A DNA stretch of 64,000 nt from Lepas anatifera (Eukaryota > Arthropoda > Thecostraca > Lepadidae). Below, piece after piece: positions 1 to 12,935 of the stretch (position 1 is its first letter; the number at the start of each line of letters is the position of its first letter). The stretch lies in NCBI GenBank assembly GCA_034440635.1, contig JAOTON010001700.1, positions 186,001 to 250,000 on the forward strand, read 5' to 3'. Made by a program: the position numbers and the translations under genes. Below the pieces are notes generated by a model that was not told where the DNA came from, did no database searches, and saw only the letters and a list, made by a program, of their open reading frames with translations.

Positions 1-1111
1 CCTGGCAAAAGTACTCGACGGAAGATACCCGAACGCCTAAACTAGGAGCTGAAGTAATCAGCCCTTCCACTAAAATTTTGGCAGTGTACCAAATATAGTC
101 ATCGTACTAGAAGTCTGCATTTCACGGAACGAAAATTGTGGAACGGGATCAAGTGGGACTAGATAGGATAATATTTTTCTGAGCTTCATCCGGGACGGGT
201 CAACCTTTATATAACATTTTGAAAGTGAAAGGCAATGGAACGGAAGGGACCACAGGTGGAAGCAATCTCCAGGATTACATGGAACAGGCATGCAAGAGGG
301 GCGGAGTGGTGAATAATACAATGTTGTCCTATCCTAAATTTTAGCTCTTGATTATCAGATGAAAGTATACATAATTACCTTCATCAAATGTAAATTGACA
401 CTTGTGTCCTAACCCAGTGACACGTATTTTGAAAGCTCCCTTGCTGCGGGGCGTACATACGGAAAAGAAGAAGGGCTCTGAATATGACCAGCACCATAAA
501 GTCGAACTATTCACCGGAGTATCCACTGGTCAAATGACATCTGGCGAGCGGAAAGCATCACATTTCATGAGCTTAGAATTGCGCTATAAGCACTAGGAGC
601 ACTGTCTCTTTCACGTGAGAAGAGGCTGTGGCATATTCGAAGGTATATCTAATAAGATGTATATCAAACAAAATTCCCCTCGTATATTCAAACAGTTCTG
701 GAATATTGTGCTGGTTGAGCAGGTGTCCTCTGTTACTTTTCCAGACGAGAAAGATCATACTCTTTTCAAGACAATACATTTAGGTCATACTCTATTTAAG
801 GCGATACATTTAGACCCTGTAGGTTCCTCATTTTCCCTTACAAGTTATATCCCTTGCGGCTCAGAAACATTAAGGTATCCTAGACTTGTGTTTTAAAGCT
901 CCAGTATTTCCAAGCTTATTACCGATACAACTCATTATATCGTGCCTGGTAGTCCAAAAACAAGTACGATCCGATAATCAGCCCCATGAGTTGTAGCTTT
1001 CCCAGAACCTCTATACCTAAAACTAAATTCACGAATGGCTTATTTTTTCATTTTTTTATTACACGTTATCTGGTTCCTCCACTCCAAATAGGGACTATTC
1101 AGGAACCATCG
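1..1111. other. No supported feature
   Basis: AT-rich sequence with only short chance reading frames; no repeat or RNA recognised. Confidence 0.6.
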
Positions 1112-1754
1112 TCATACAAGCCGTACAGAAGTCATAGTCAACAACACAAAATTATGTAGATGTAAAAAATCACGAACAGTCTTCTTAAAAGATGGCAGAC
1201 TAAAGCAACGAACATTGTTGGAAATGACGATCTGGTTGTACAGGAGAGAAGCACGGTAAGTGAAGCGTCGCTTTCCATGGTGGTTTCTTGGACGTGGTAA
1301 CGATAGATGAAATGATTGACGAGTTGCGCAGCACACGTGTTCGTGGTTGCTTACAAAATTGCAACGCAAGGATGGAGTTAGTATTTTGTACCTGTAATTA
1401 GTATTTTGTGGGTCATGCACACATCGAAATAATCGATAAGTTGCGCCATAGATAGCCATCCCAGCTCATGCATTACATCAGAAATATGGTCAATTTTTTT
1501 CTTCCGGAGATAACACGAGCAGAGAACTTTAAAACCTTCTGAAGATGGGAGATAACACTTGAATTTACACTACCGTAAACTTGATTGCAGTATCTAATAT
1601 GAGATAGTACTAATGCGTCGATCAAACGAGGTACCGTACATGGAGGTAGGACGTGTTTGGCATGACGTAATCCTATGAGCATTCCAAAAGAACGGTTAGA
1701 TATCATTTTAGCATGCTGGTCCCATAACAGGTAAGAATCCATTATAACACCCAA
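1112..1754 (-). pseudogene. Remnant of a LINE C-terminal region
   Basis: Two overlapping-frame segments on the minus strand match the tail of non-LTR retrotransposon ORF2: LGVIMDSYLLWDQHAKMI and LVLSHIRYCNQVYG in the first, and HGKRRFTYRASLLYNQI with FKKTVRDFLHLHN in the second. A frameshift near 1465 joins them. No RT catalytic core remains. It is older and more damaged than the element at 5.5-7.9 kb and appears to belong to a different lineage. Confidence 0.65.
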
Positions 1755-4700
1755 GTTTCATCAATACGATCAAGCTGACGTCTATCACCGCACAGTCGCA
1801 ACTCATGTAGCAGCATCAAATAGCAACAATGTGGCTGGTGTATGTGTGGCTTTGTATGTGTGGCTGGTTTTATATGTGGCTTTATATGTGGTTATATAAT
1901 ACTTATTATATGCATGTCACTTTTACCTGCCTCTAAAGAAACCATAAACCAATCCCGAACTGGGCGCGTGGGTGAGCGTGGTTTGGTGCGTCTCTTCACG
2001 CGAGGGTCCTCGCACGCATCGCTCGGACCCGAGCCATAGCTGAGACCTTTGGAGAACGTTTCACCCAGAACCAGTGCCACTGGATTGTGGCCACAATAAT
2101 TCGGAAACCTAACTGCTCAGTCATTGTCTCAGAAGTTCACAGTTCGAGCTAGTAGCTGGGCTGCTCGAAATGAGTAAAATGAAGCAGACCTGTCCAGTCG
2201 AGTTTCCAATGGCAAGGGCACATTTCTCGGTTTCCGGTAGATCAGATTATCTGTTAACACCTCCCCTGTGAACAGGCTAAACTGGACGTAAGACCCATCG
2301 CTGCCCAGTGACGCATCGACCGCGAAGATCTTTACTGTACTTGTGTAGGGAGCGCGAGTTGGACCCAGTGCCTGGCACTCAGAAAAGGGAATCTTAACTA
2401 TCTGAGAGTTTCATCGCAGTCAGAACCGGTTTGATCTCTCACTGGTTGCCCTGCCGTTGACGCCAAGTCGCATGCACACATGTTACCAGTCACACGATAT
2501 GGTATATACATACATACATACATTTTACTCCCGCAAATACCGACGTACGGGCTTTTCAGAGCCAGGGAACATCGACCGTGCACAGAGGGTAGTGACCAGA
2601 CTTCAGTTCAGCTGGTCATTCTCCTTGCCGTTCGATCCAAGCTTTGTCGATTGATTTTGACATTTCTAAAGCAGAATAAAAGATTGATTGCCGTTACCAC
2701 GGATGTAGCTGTGATGTATGAAAATATAGAGAAAAGTGTAACTAAACTTTTCACTCCTAGGATGTTGTCATGTATTCTTTCTATAAAACAGACACGTTCT
2801 GTACTTATTACCTATGTTCTGTTAATCTACCTAAATACAGATAACAGCAGACCAGTTCATTATCATATGCTTTATATATGTCTGTTAAATATGACTGAAA
2901 AAATGTATTTTTATCACGATATAGTCATCAAGTCACGTAGGCCCTGCATGGCCGGCCTATGATTTATTCTTAAGTTCTGCGATACCATAGATACCTTACA
3001 GCAACAATAAAACCCGTTATATGATTGCAAGATGGCAAGGTGATTATTATTTACAAATATAAACACACTCCGACGGCATTACTTTCCCTAATAAGACTGT
3101 GTCTTTCACAAAGCTTAGCAGGCAATCCTGAGTAAAACTGCAAACAGAAGGAAAGTTCGCTCTCACAAGTTTCAAAGTGTTGAACCATTGCATAAATATT
3201 GTCTGAGTGAGTTTGTGTGGGAAATGTTTACCAGAGGTGCAGAAAGTATGCTGGCTGTCACAAACTCAATGTGACGTATGCCTCCTCTGTCACACAGAGC
3301 TGGAAATAATAATTGTATACTTGAATACTATTTCCAATATGCTGAATGTCCTCTACCTGTCCCTTACTTTTTGCAGCAGACAAGGTTCTAGCACCAAACC
3401 ATTACAGCATGAAAGTAGTAAACTGAGTGTTCATTTATAGGTCATGTTTTTGTTTTTGGAAGGAAAATTTCCACTTATGGGTCATTTTTTCCAGTATTGG
3501 GGTCATAACTATTATTGGCAACTCTGACCGCAGTTTCCCCAATAACATGCATTTCCCTTTTTGAAGAAGTTTCCATTTTTGGAAGGAGTGTTTCCAATTA
3601 TGGTACTTTTCCACATGATTAAATGTAGCAATTATCATGAAAATAGTTATTATTGGGAACATACCTATATATTAATGGGAGCGTACATATACACACAATT
3701 GGGAACCCTAACCTCAGCTTCCCCCCCACTAAACTTCTATCTCACATGTCAACAAAAGGGACAAAAATGTCAATGTCAACATAGTATTTGATCTACCTAA
3801 AATGTGTTGGTAAAGTGGACCTTAGGTAGCATTTTTATCAACACATCAAATGCTTAAAATTTGCATCCCACTCACGATCATCACCTGCCTGGTCATTCCT
3901 TCTTGCAGTAAAAACTCTGAGGCAACTAGCCTGCATAGATGTAAAACTATGTCTATTGGCCTAATAGGTGCGGAGGTATTGGAATTCACATACCAAAGAA
4001 AGATCCAGTGTAGTTAAAATCCTGCTTTAACTACATGCAGTTCAGGTCCTGTGCGTTGCTTACCACCACTGGTAGTAAGCAACACACCTCCAACCAGCGT
4101 TTTTCGAAGTCTATTTCTTTCTGAGATTTGCTGTGATTTCCTGAGATAAGAAGGGGTCTACTCGGCCCCCTCCAGTGCACGTTAGTGCCAGGCCCCTCTC
4201 CAGTGTGGGTGTTAACACTTTGTGGAGGACTGCATTAGCACACATTTGCTATCTGTACAATATTGATATGATAATTTGATCAAAACTCACCTGAATCATT
4301 GTTGTTGCCAGCCTGTTGCTGGCGCCAACTCTCCCAACTTCCTCCAGCTCCAAATATATCTAACCAATCTAGGGCACAAATAAGCTAAGGCACAAGCAGG
4401 CTAAGGAATGAAAAACCAAGCTTGATATGGGAAACTGCATCAGTGTTACAATAGCCTACATTCATCTTAGATTAGCCATGGGCAGCAATATTTATTCTAG
4501 CTAGTTTTAGCCTGCACTTATCTCAAATATACCTAATAAATATGCCCTCAAAATAAGTGGCTTCCCGCCTGTTTAAATTTTTGGCAGGCTCTACATCACA
4601 TAAACATTTCTAACTTGTCTTGTCGCTGTTCCGTAGTTTAAATAGAATTGCTGCCCAACTATGTTTATTTCTTTCACTCATTTAGTACTTTTATTAGTAG

Positions 4701-5503
4701 CTTTTAGGCGTACTTAATACTAAATTCGAAGAAATAGGGGCCGCTAAATCAAAGAGACTCAAACTGTAAATCTGATTTAACCTGAAAAAATTAACAGACA
4801 AGTACTTGATAAAGTACTTAAATATAGCCACAATATTAATATATTAATATATATATATTAATCTCTATATATATATATATTAATATATATTATATATATA
4901 TATATATATATAAGTACATATATATATATATCAATATCAATATATTAATGCCTTAAATATAACCACAATCGTGTATTTCTCGAAAACATTGACTGTCACA
5001 TTTCCGGTATCTAGGCGACAACTTTCTGCAAACTACTAACAATCGGCACCATTGGGCTGCATGTTAAAATCTGGCAACTGTGACAGTGGTTTGTGGGTTT
5101 TCTGCAGCGGGGGTCCCTCGTTTTAGTAGAAACTGAACACAGTACCAATATTGTATCACTAATGGTACGCTGTGCAACTGAAGAACAGAGCTGCTAAGTT
5201 AAAATATTCCCTACACGCTTCATTCTCTATTTCAAAAATATGTCATTTCATTTTGAGTCATACAGTCAGGATCGCTATTTTGTCACAATTGTGTACACCT
5301 GAATTTTCGTAAATGTGTCACAAACTCCGGTAACCGAGTTGGCAAGTTTCTGCACCTCTGATGTTTACACCACCGTAATTGATCACTCATGAGCCTCATT
5401 CCTGTTCCGACTCCATGCCTTTGGGATCATTTCAATAAGCAAGGGTTCAGCCATGTCTTCGCCGACGTCTAGGAATGAAAACTAGGATAATGATTACGGC
5501 CGG
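1755..5503. other. Intergenic DNA without a supported gene
   Basis: It includes a stretch of GGAAA/TTTCC and AATTATGGG-type words around 3430-3720 with loosely similar words at 63480-63550, and the TA tract at 4834. Otherwise nothing recognisable. Confidence 0.6.
4834..4948. repeat. TA-rich simple repeat
   Basis: Interrupted (TA)n and TAATAT tract. Confidence 0.95.
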
Positions 5504-7917
5504 TATATTTTTATTTTTATTTTATTCAGCAGCATCGCCAACAGATAAATCCAGTTACAGGCGAAGTCCAAGCATTAAAAGCGTATTTACAGTGGAACAC
5601 ATCAGACAGTATACATACTAACAAGTAATAGGTAAAAATAAAAATGAAAACAATTCAAAACTAAAATTTAGCAATAGGCCTAAAAAGAGATCGCGGTAAA
5701 ATCGCGCACCATAAAAGTAAAATAAGACGTAAAAGGCCTAAAAAGATGAACCAGCACGGCCAAGAAGCCTCACAACCTTGCTACATATCTTATAACATGG
5801 TTTCTGTAAGTGGCTAAGTCATTTGCAAAAATATCGGCTTCAACATCACGGCTGAATAAAAACATGTTTGAGAGCCTAGGGAGGCGACAAAACATGCCGC
5901 TCTGTGCAGTATTTACACGTGCTCGGGGAATGTGAAACAACGTCAGGTTGCGGGTCGATCGGGCAGGCACCTGCAAGAGAAAGTAGCTGAGCAGAGCAGG
6001 TACATCGAGCTTTGCACGGATTATACTTCTAGTAAAAATTAAATCGTGCTGTACCCTCCGTGCAGCGAGAGAATAAATTTTGAAATGTGTTAGAAGATGC
6101 TCGTAAGAAAGAGAGAGTGCTTGTCCAGATGGAATGTGGTGGATAAGCCACAGAAGAAACTTATGTTGAACCCGATCGACCCGAACCTTGTGTGAGTCAG
6201 CCGCCCCCGCCCAGACAACGCTGCAATATTCTAAAATAGAACGCACGTTGCAGTAGTATGCAGCCAGCAGAGCTTTACTGTTGAATTTTGCCGTCATGAG
6301 ACCGGTCTGAAGAGATCGAATGAGTAATCCGAAAGATCGATTGGTCCGCTTAACTATATTATCTACATGATTGGCAAAGGTGAGTTTAAAATCGATTATG
6401 ACACCGAGATCACGAATTGTTTCAACGTGCTCCAGCACCGAGGGGCCTATAAAGTAGTTGGTCCGGACGGGTGCGCGCCTGAGGGTCATCGTCAAGGATT
6501 TGCATTTTTATTGATTTAGTGTTAGTCCCCACCTGACAGACCACGCTGCGAGGCGGTCAAGGTCCCCCTGCAGCAGCCGTCCATCAGATTGTGACTTAAT
6601 TTTTCGAAAAAATTTGACGTCGTCGGCGTACATGAGGCAGCCGCTCTGAATGAGGTCCGGAAGGTCATTAATGTACAGAGAAAAGAGCAAAGGGGCCAGA
6701 AGAGCGCCTTCAGGCACACCAGAAGTTACAGGTCTCCAATCAGAAATTTTTCCGTTGACGATGACACTCTGACGCCTATCGGAGAGGTACGAGACGAACC
6801 ATTTTAGGGCTGTGTCCTGGATATTATATGATTTTTTTAGTTTGTAAATTACGAGTTCATGATTAATGCTCTGAAAAGCGGCCGAATAGTCAGTGTAAAT
6901 GGCGTCCGCCTGGTACCCCTCCGATATGGTTTCCCATGCTGATTTGAGATAAACGGCCAGATTTGTCACGCAGGACCGTCTGGGTATAAAACCGTGTTGC
7001 TCCAGACACAAGACCGTCGATATGTGCCTAAAAATCTGGTCATAAACCAGACGCTCCAGCACCTTCCCGAAGAGACAAAGGAGGGAAACTGATCGATAAT
7101 TTTGAGGTAATTTTTTGTATCCTTTTTTAAAGATAGGTATGATGTTTGCCTGCTTCCATCTCTCCGGAAAAGCACCAGATGACATCGAGGATCTACATAT
7201 ATTTGTCATCGGAACAACCAACTCTTCGACACATTCAGAAATGATGCGTGCGCTGACATTGTCGGGTCCGCATGCTTTATTAGGTGCTATGGAGCTTAGG
7301 GCGCTCCTCACGGTGGCCTCAGACACACACAATCGAGACATAGCATCCAAGTTGTATGCAGGAGTATCAGGTATTTCGGCCACACCGGGGTTTGTGAATT
7401 TCGACGCAAAGGTTTCATTCAGTAGGAATACGCGTTCCCGATCATCAGTCACATGATTGTTCTCCGTGTCGCACAAAACAGGTGAAATGGAACACTTTTT
7501 GGTCACACATTTCAAGAATGACCAGTACCGCTTAGGGTTGGTTCTAAAATTGTTCGTCAGCTTTTGTAAGTACTGGGAGTATTTGAACAACGAAATTGAC
7601 TTAAAATCCCTCCTTTTCCCAGTGAAGTCCGCAGTGTTGGTTGGTCCCGGGTCTCGTTTCATCCAACGAAAGGCTGCCTCCTTCAGACGTAGGGCTGCGC
7701 GTACCTCTCCGTCGAACCATGGCGGCACCCGTCGACGCAGCACAACCGTCGGAATGTGATCAGCTATCGCAGAGATCAGCACCGTGTAAAAAGTGTCCAC
7801 GGCCTCGTTGAGGTCGATTCCGTCCAGGATTCCCCATGGGATCAGACTAAGACTACGGCGCAGACCAGCAAAATCTGCCCGCTTGTAGTCGAATACAGTC
7901 TGTCTCGTGACCACTGG
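5504..7917 (-). mobile_element. 5'-truncated non-LTR retrotransposon (LINE, Jockey/CR1-like)
   Basis: It reads on the minus strand from a truncated 5' end near 7917 to an A-rich tail (repeated AATAAAA-type blocks) at about 5504. It keeps the region between endonuclease and reverse transcriptase, the RT domain and the C-terminal domain. ORF1 and the endonuclease are missing, as expected for aborted target-primed reverse transcription. The 3' end (CCTGTAACTGG ... CTGTTGGCGATG, then the A-rich tail) resembles the 3' end of the SINE at 36729-36954. Clade assignment is from motif style only. Confidence 0.85.
5770..7914 (-). pseudogene. LINE reverse transcriptase, interrupted by one nonsense codon
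   Basis: About 715 codons in a single frame, interrupted only by TAA at 6510-6508. RT motifs are clear: NYRSVSLL, TDYSAAFQSINH (catalytic Asp), SGVPEGALLAPLLFSLYIND and LMYADDVKFF, the YADD active site. After the stop the same frame runs on through CKSLTMTL, LGVIIDFKLTF and RSILEYCSVVWAG, the usual C-terminal domain. The 5' end is truncated within the endonuclease-RT linker. A single lesion suggests a fairly recent insertion. It cannot work on its own because the endonuclease is absent. Confidence 0.88.
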
Positions 7918-7920
7918 TAT

Positions 7921-8015
7921 AACAAATATTTTGGTACTCGGTCACAGCCATTCAGCATGAAACATATATAATAATATATTTGTAATTGGGAACATCACCT
8001 TTGTACCCAGTGGTG
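7921..8015. repeat. 95-bp direct repeat, copy 1
   Basis: From AACAAATATTTTGGTACTCG to CATCACCTTTGTACCCAGTG. It repeats 477 bp downstream with about nine in ten bases the same and lies immediately beyond the truncated LINE. Confidence 0.85.
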
Positions 8016-8397
8016 CATATGGAGAAAAAAACGCAAACCAAGATTCCCGGGGCAAACTGCATGCATGGACGTTGTTGCTTGCAACGATTCAACGCAGCCG
8101 CTAATCTGCCTCGATCAACCTGACCCAGATTAAGCTGAGTCACAGATTAACCTGTTGGCTTGCAAATCGGGAGAAGAGCATTTCTGCGCAGAAAGGAGAA
8201 AGAAAACGGAACTGACAAGGCATTTCACATAAAAACGTGATTCAAAAGCATAAATAAAACACCGATGTTTAATAAGTCTAGAAGGCTGGATAATTCAGTA
8301 TTGTGTCTGGTTTCTCGGCCCAAAAAATGGACAAATTTAATTTCTGCCGGTTCGTTATATTCACTAGATCGGGAAAACAACGCACTTTGAAACAATG

Positions 8398-8491
8398 AAC
8401 AAATATTTTGATACTCGGTCACAACCATACAGCATGAAACATTTATAATAATATATTTGTAATAGGAACATCACCTTTGTACCCAGTGGTG
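8398..8491. repeat. 94-bp direct repeat, copy 2
   Basis: Second copy of the 7921-8015 sequence in the same orientation. Confidence 0.85.
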
Positions 8492-9097
8492 GATACAAGG
8501 GGTTTAGGAGGACTCCAGGCCCCCGAAATGTCCGAGTGCCCATAGTTAATACATAGACGGAAGCTGATCCATTTGCAATGGCGGGGCAGGTTCGAGCCTC
8601 TTAGCCCCCTTCCCCTCCCCCAATGAAGTACTAGATCCAACACTTGTACCTATATAGGTTTATTAGGTACATAAATAGAAATAAAGCAAGGGAGTCACAT
8701 TTGTAATAATATATAAACATATACAATTACCAATCTTATAGTTTGGCAATATCCAAATGACGGATGTCATGGGCATATAACACAATTTAACTATCACGGC
8801 ATTGCGACAACATTGGAGGTTGCGTGAGGGGTATGGGTACCTAATGGGTAGAAACAGACACATTCAAACGCAACAGCGACAGACAAGTTCCCTCTTCAAT
8901 GAAAGCAAACATATAGCTCCAGCCCGGCGGTCCTTACCCGTCGTCGAAAATGTGCCTCATCTTGAAACACCGCATAGTGTTGCTGCGAAACTTGAGAGAC
9001 CTTCACTGTCGTTGAGGCAATGTGCTCGTGCGGCCTTGTCCACCTCTCTCAGCCTACTCTACACTGATTCAGCAACGTCAGTAACTACACGGGATAC

Positions 9098-9432
9098 ATG
9101 CAAATTTGGCACCCGATGCTCCGGCCCTGTACCACCCGGCGGTATCTGGCGCACGCGTGCGCACGGACTGGTGCGGGCTGGGACAGCGGCAGCCCAAGCG
9201 GCAGCGCCGGCAGCCTGGGGGCACGCGCCAAGGCTGGGGCTGAAGCGACGTACGGCAGCGGGCTTTCCCTAGAGCTCCCGCCGAGCGAGTATGCCGCAGG
9301 CGCTGCATATGCACTCAGTGTCCGCACTGGCCCGCCACCTACTGACCGGGTGTGGTACTACTTTGGAAGACGGACTTGTGCCCGCACTTTAGAGGGTGGC
9401 GAGGGGCAAACCGTGCTGAGTTTCCTACAGGT
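9098..9432 (+). other. GC-rich block with a possible exon end (CTACAG|GTAATG)
   Basis: A stretch open on the plus strand encodes Ala/Gly-rich sequence, then YALSVRTGPPPTDRVWYYFG, and ends VLSFLQ at a plausible donor (9433). There is no recognisable domain and no clear acceptor upstream. GC content alone may explain the open frame. Confidence 0.2.
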
Positions 9433-10082
9433 AATGTTATCTATGTTTGATTTTCTCCTACTCTAATTTTCCGAAGCCTTTAAAATGAGGCATTCGGGTA
9501 CAATTTTCATGATGCGATTTCTGGCTAAAAACGGTCATGGACTGACAGCTTCGTTTCGCCATGAACGTTCATGATGGGCTCAGGCTGGTGCTGCACGTCC
9601 AGGCCGACCATTAGCCGCCATATTCAGATTTACACAGGCCCACCTTTTTGTTTCAGCGCAGTTAAAAAAGGGAATGTGGCACCTTTACGGTGAGATTTGG
9701 ACTGAGATAGCCAGGAGGCAGAGCCTGCCGTAAACCCCATTGTTCTGCCTTCCGTTCGCTCCAGAACTTATCATTTGTGCAGAGTCGGGACATGCAGTGC
9801 AGAGAATGCCCACCCCGCTGCTTACTGGACGCTGGGGCGGCTGTGCTCGTGGTGGGGGCCGGTGTGAAGGTGCGCTCTAGAATGTGGCGCTGCGTCGGTG
9901 GTGGTTCTTAAATTACAGATTATGAAACGGCTTTTGGTGTGCTCTACACGAGTGATGGCTCAATTCCTGTCGTATGGGGGTGCCGTGGTGCCTTGAAGTC
10001 ACAGGATGCAGGTACGCCATATATGCCAGAAAGCTTGGTGCCCAACGTTTCATGTCTTTTACCATGAACTGTCACCCTCAGC

Positions 10083-10210
10083 CAGGGGCGTAGCCAAGGG
10101 AGGGGGTGGCAGGGACAGCCGCCCCACCCCCTCAGGGCCCTTTTGGCGCTGTCACAACGGCCCTTTTCGGAGCGCCCCCCCTCCTGAGCGAAATCCTGGC
10201 TACGCCCCCG
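10083..10210. mobile_element. hAT-like miniature element, 128 bp
   Basis: Inverted termini CAGGGGCGTAGCCA and TGGCTACGCCCCCG. Flanks CCCTCAGC and CCCTCTGC form an 8-bp target duplication with one mismatch. Same family as the element at 61350-61493. Confidence 0.72.
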
Positions 10211-10384
10211 CCCTCTGCCATCTGTTCGCCTAACTTTCCTATCGTTGGATTGAATTCTTGTGCTGCCGCCACGACCATGCTCGTTGACATTCGTCGGGAG
10301 CCGTTTTCGTTGTCATCCGTGACTCGCCGAGTCCCTCGCGTGTCGTGTGCGGCGTGATCCTGGTGTGAATCCTATAAAAACCTG

Positions 10385-10610
10385 TTCACAGCCTTTCCAC
10401 AGCGATTTTCATCCTTACGGGCCGCTCATTCGCATAATCCTCAAACCCGTTCGGATTTGCGTGACTCTCGGTCTTACTTACGCGTTCACAGACAACATGA
10501 ACCACTGCCGCTCCACACGACGGAAAACCTCGGCTGAGGGCGTAACCCTGGCATAGCGTCACCGGGCCGAAGTCCCTTGAATGATCGCAACACACATCAC
10601 ATTCCCTCTT
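10385..10610 (+). repeat. Dispersed repeat, inverted partner of 14405-14860
   Basis: Contains GCGTGACTCTCGGTCTTACT and CCGCTCCACACGACGGAAAA. The complements of both stretches occur at 14.4-14.9 kb in reversed order, so the two copies lie in opposite orientation. Confidence 0.75.
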
Positions 10611-12887
10611 CATGCACTCTCCACAATAAATATCGATGATGCCTTATTAAAATCCAGTCATGGAGTTTTTTGTGTACGTCAGGTGTATGCCTCGCCTTTC
10701 AGCCACTGAATACAAATAACCGCTGTGCCCCCATCTGCCGTTCAGTTTTCGCACCAGTGCTTAGCAAGTCGAGGAATCAAGCGAATGGTATCATTTAGGG
10801 AACAAAAAGGCAGTGAGAGGCCATTTTTAGAAGAAAATTTACGAAAGTGTCTAGAAAGTTCATACTTTCTCCTGCCGACAACTCGAAGGTTCCAAAAATA
10901 TTCATGGAATCAATGTTTACCCTGCCCTGAGAAAAACCAGCCAGTCCTCTGAATTGTGTTTTTCATACCAGAACTGCAATGTTATGGCATGGAATAAAGA
11001 TACCTGCTTGGTCCTAGCACGGACCATGGTTATGATATGGGGACAGCAGCCGATCTAGCCGGTCGGTTTGGGGGGCAAGCCAAAGTCGAAAAGTAAAAAA
11101 AACGTAACGCGGTTAAAGATTTTGCCACAATATCACTTCACGGTAGGTTCTGGGGATAGCCAAGTCGAAAAGTAAAGCAAACAAAAACTGACGGGGTGGG
11201 ATGAAAGATGTGGGCACAAGATGCTTGTTTTTTATATCCAAGGCCCAACGTTTATACTGAATTTGACTGGTTCTATTTGAAGTTAAGAGTTCAAGCACAA
11301 AAGCCAGCTTAAAAAATAACAAGGAGTCGAGAAAAAAGGAGGTGGACCGCTTGGGGAGGGTGCAAAAATTACTTCTTTCCCCGAGCTTTTCCGTTTGAGG
11401 GAAAATATATTTTTGCCCTCCCCTGGATCCGCCACTGTTTGGGGATAAGGGTTAAGTTTAAAATAAACTTCAAGAGATCAAATTTTGGAGAGAAAATACA
11501 TAAAATATTTAGTCCCAGAACTGTTTTCAGAATGTAATATAATGCAAAAGTCGGGGTGTTATTTAGTTCTGTAAGAAAATATCAGTAAAGCAAGACCTCG
11601 TGCAGTTACAAGAACAAGGAGGAGGCACTTTATAGTACGCACTGTGATTGATGGAGCAGCCTCCCCGACTGGGTAGTCGAGGCACCATCTACAAACTGCT
11701 TCAAGAACAGCATTGGCAAACACTGGGCCGAACATATGTATACATTCCCGGCCTGAAGTAGTGTACAGGGTAAAGTGCGGTGTTCTGTTTAAGACATGTC
11801 GTCGCGTTCGATAAAACCGGAAGCGAGGTCAATTAGAACGGGTGAAACACGCACCTGGCGTGCCTCATACAGGCCCGCAATAATAGATGATCCTAAATAA
11901 TGTGTAACCCTGGTTTGCAGTGCATTGTTGGTTCTAAGTTGGGTAACGAAAGCTCAGGAGGGGGGGCGGGGTGTTGCCCACCTGTTCGATGCTATTTGAC
12001 CGTGTTGGGGTGTCTGCGGACCGCAGGACGTGCACTGAGAGACAAATTGAGTCCTTTTGGATAAACTGAGTCGGTGCTGAAAGCGAGTCTGGATTCTGGT
12101 GTCAAACTCGGATGGAATCAGGCAGAATCCGGCTCATTGTATTCCCTTCGTAGACTCAATGTAATCTCTTGGACTGGATTGAGTCTAGCACGTAGTGTTT
12201 TCTGAAGCTCATAGAATGATCACCGTAAGCTCGGCAATAAAATATCTGATGACTGGTTTCAAATGATTCTTCGCTCGGTATAGAAAAACTCCACGGCATC
12301 AATGCATTCCATCAGCAAAGTCGTCATGGGATCATTATATTCCAGCTCTCCACGAGACATGGTTTAGAAAAACATGCCCCTCCACTCAACACGACAACTA
12401 AACTCGATGCAAGCCTCAAACGAAACTGCCTTTTTGAGTCTACATTTGGCATAAAATTAGTCTAGTAGCAAAACTGATGTTGGTATAATTGTAGTCTGTG
12501 TGGCATACTTTGAATCATGTCTAGAGTTTCATTGGGTTCACTAGGTGTTCCTCGTTAGTCTTCGTGTTTTTTCTTAAATTGAAACTTTCTGTAAAGATGT
12601 TACTTATCGTGCTGTTGTGGCCTTTCTATTACATTGACTTTGTCTGACGATAATGAGGGTAACCCAATTTGTTTGCCGCAGTCCACTCCAGCCTCGAGAA
12701 AAGATAGCATAATCGTAACTTTGTATTAGGACACAAACATTAAACAACAGTAACGTTCACCATTTTTCGGACACACATGAAATGCCTTTAATGAACAGTC
12801 CTCTTCCATATCGCCCAGGAGCGGTCCAGGCTTACACTTTAAGCACATGCCGCTGTCGTCAGAGATAGCAGCCCTCGTTTACTTTGG

Positions 12888-12935
<48 letters not shown>

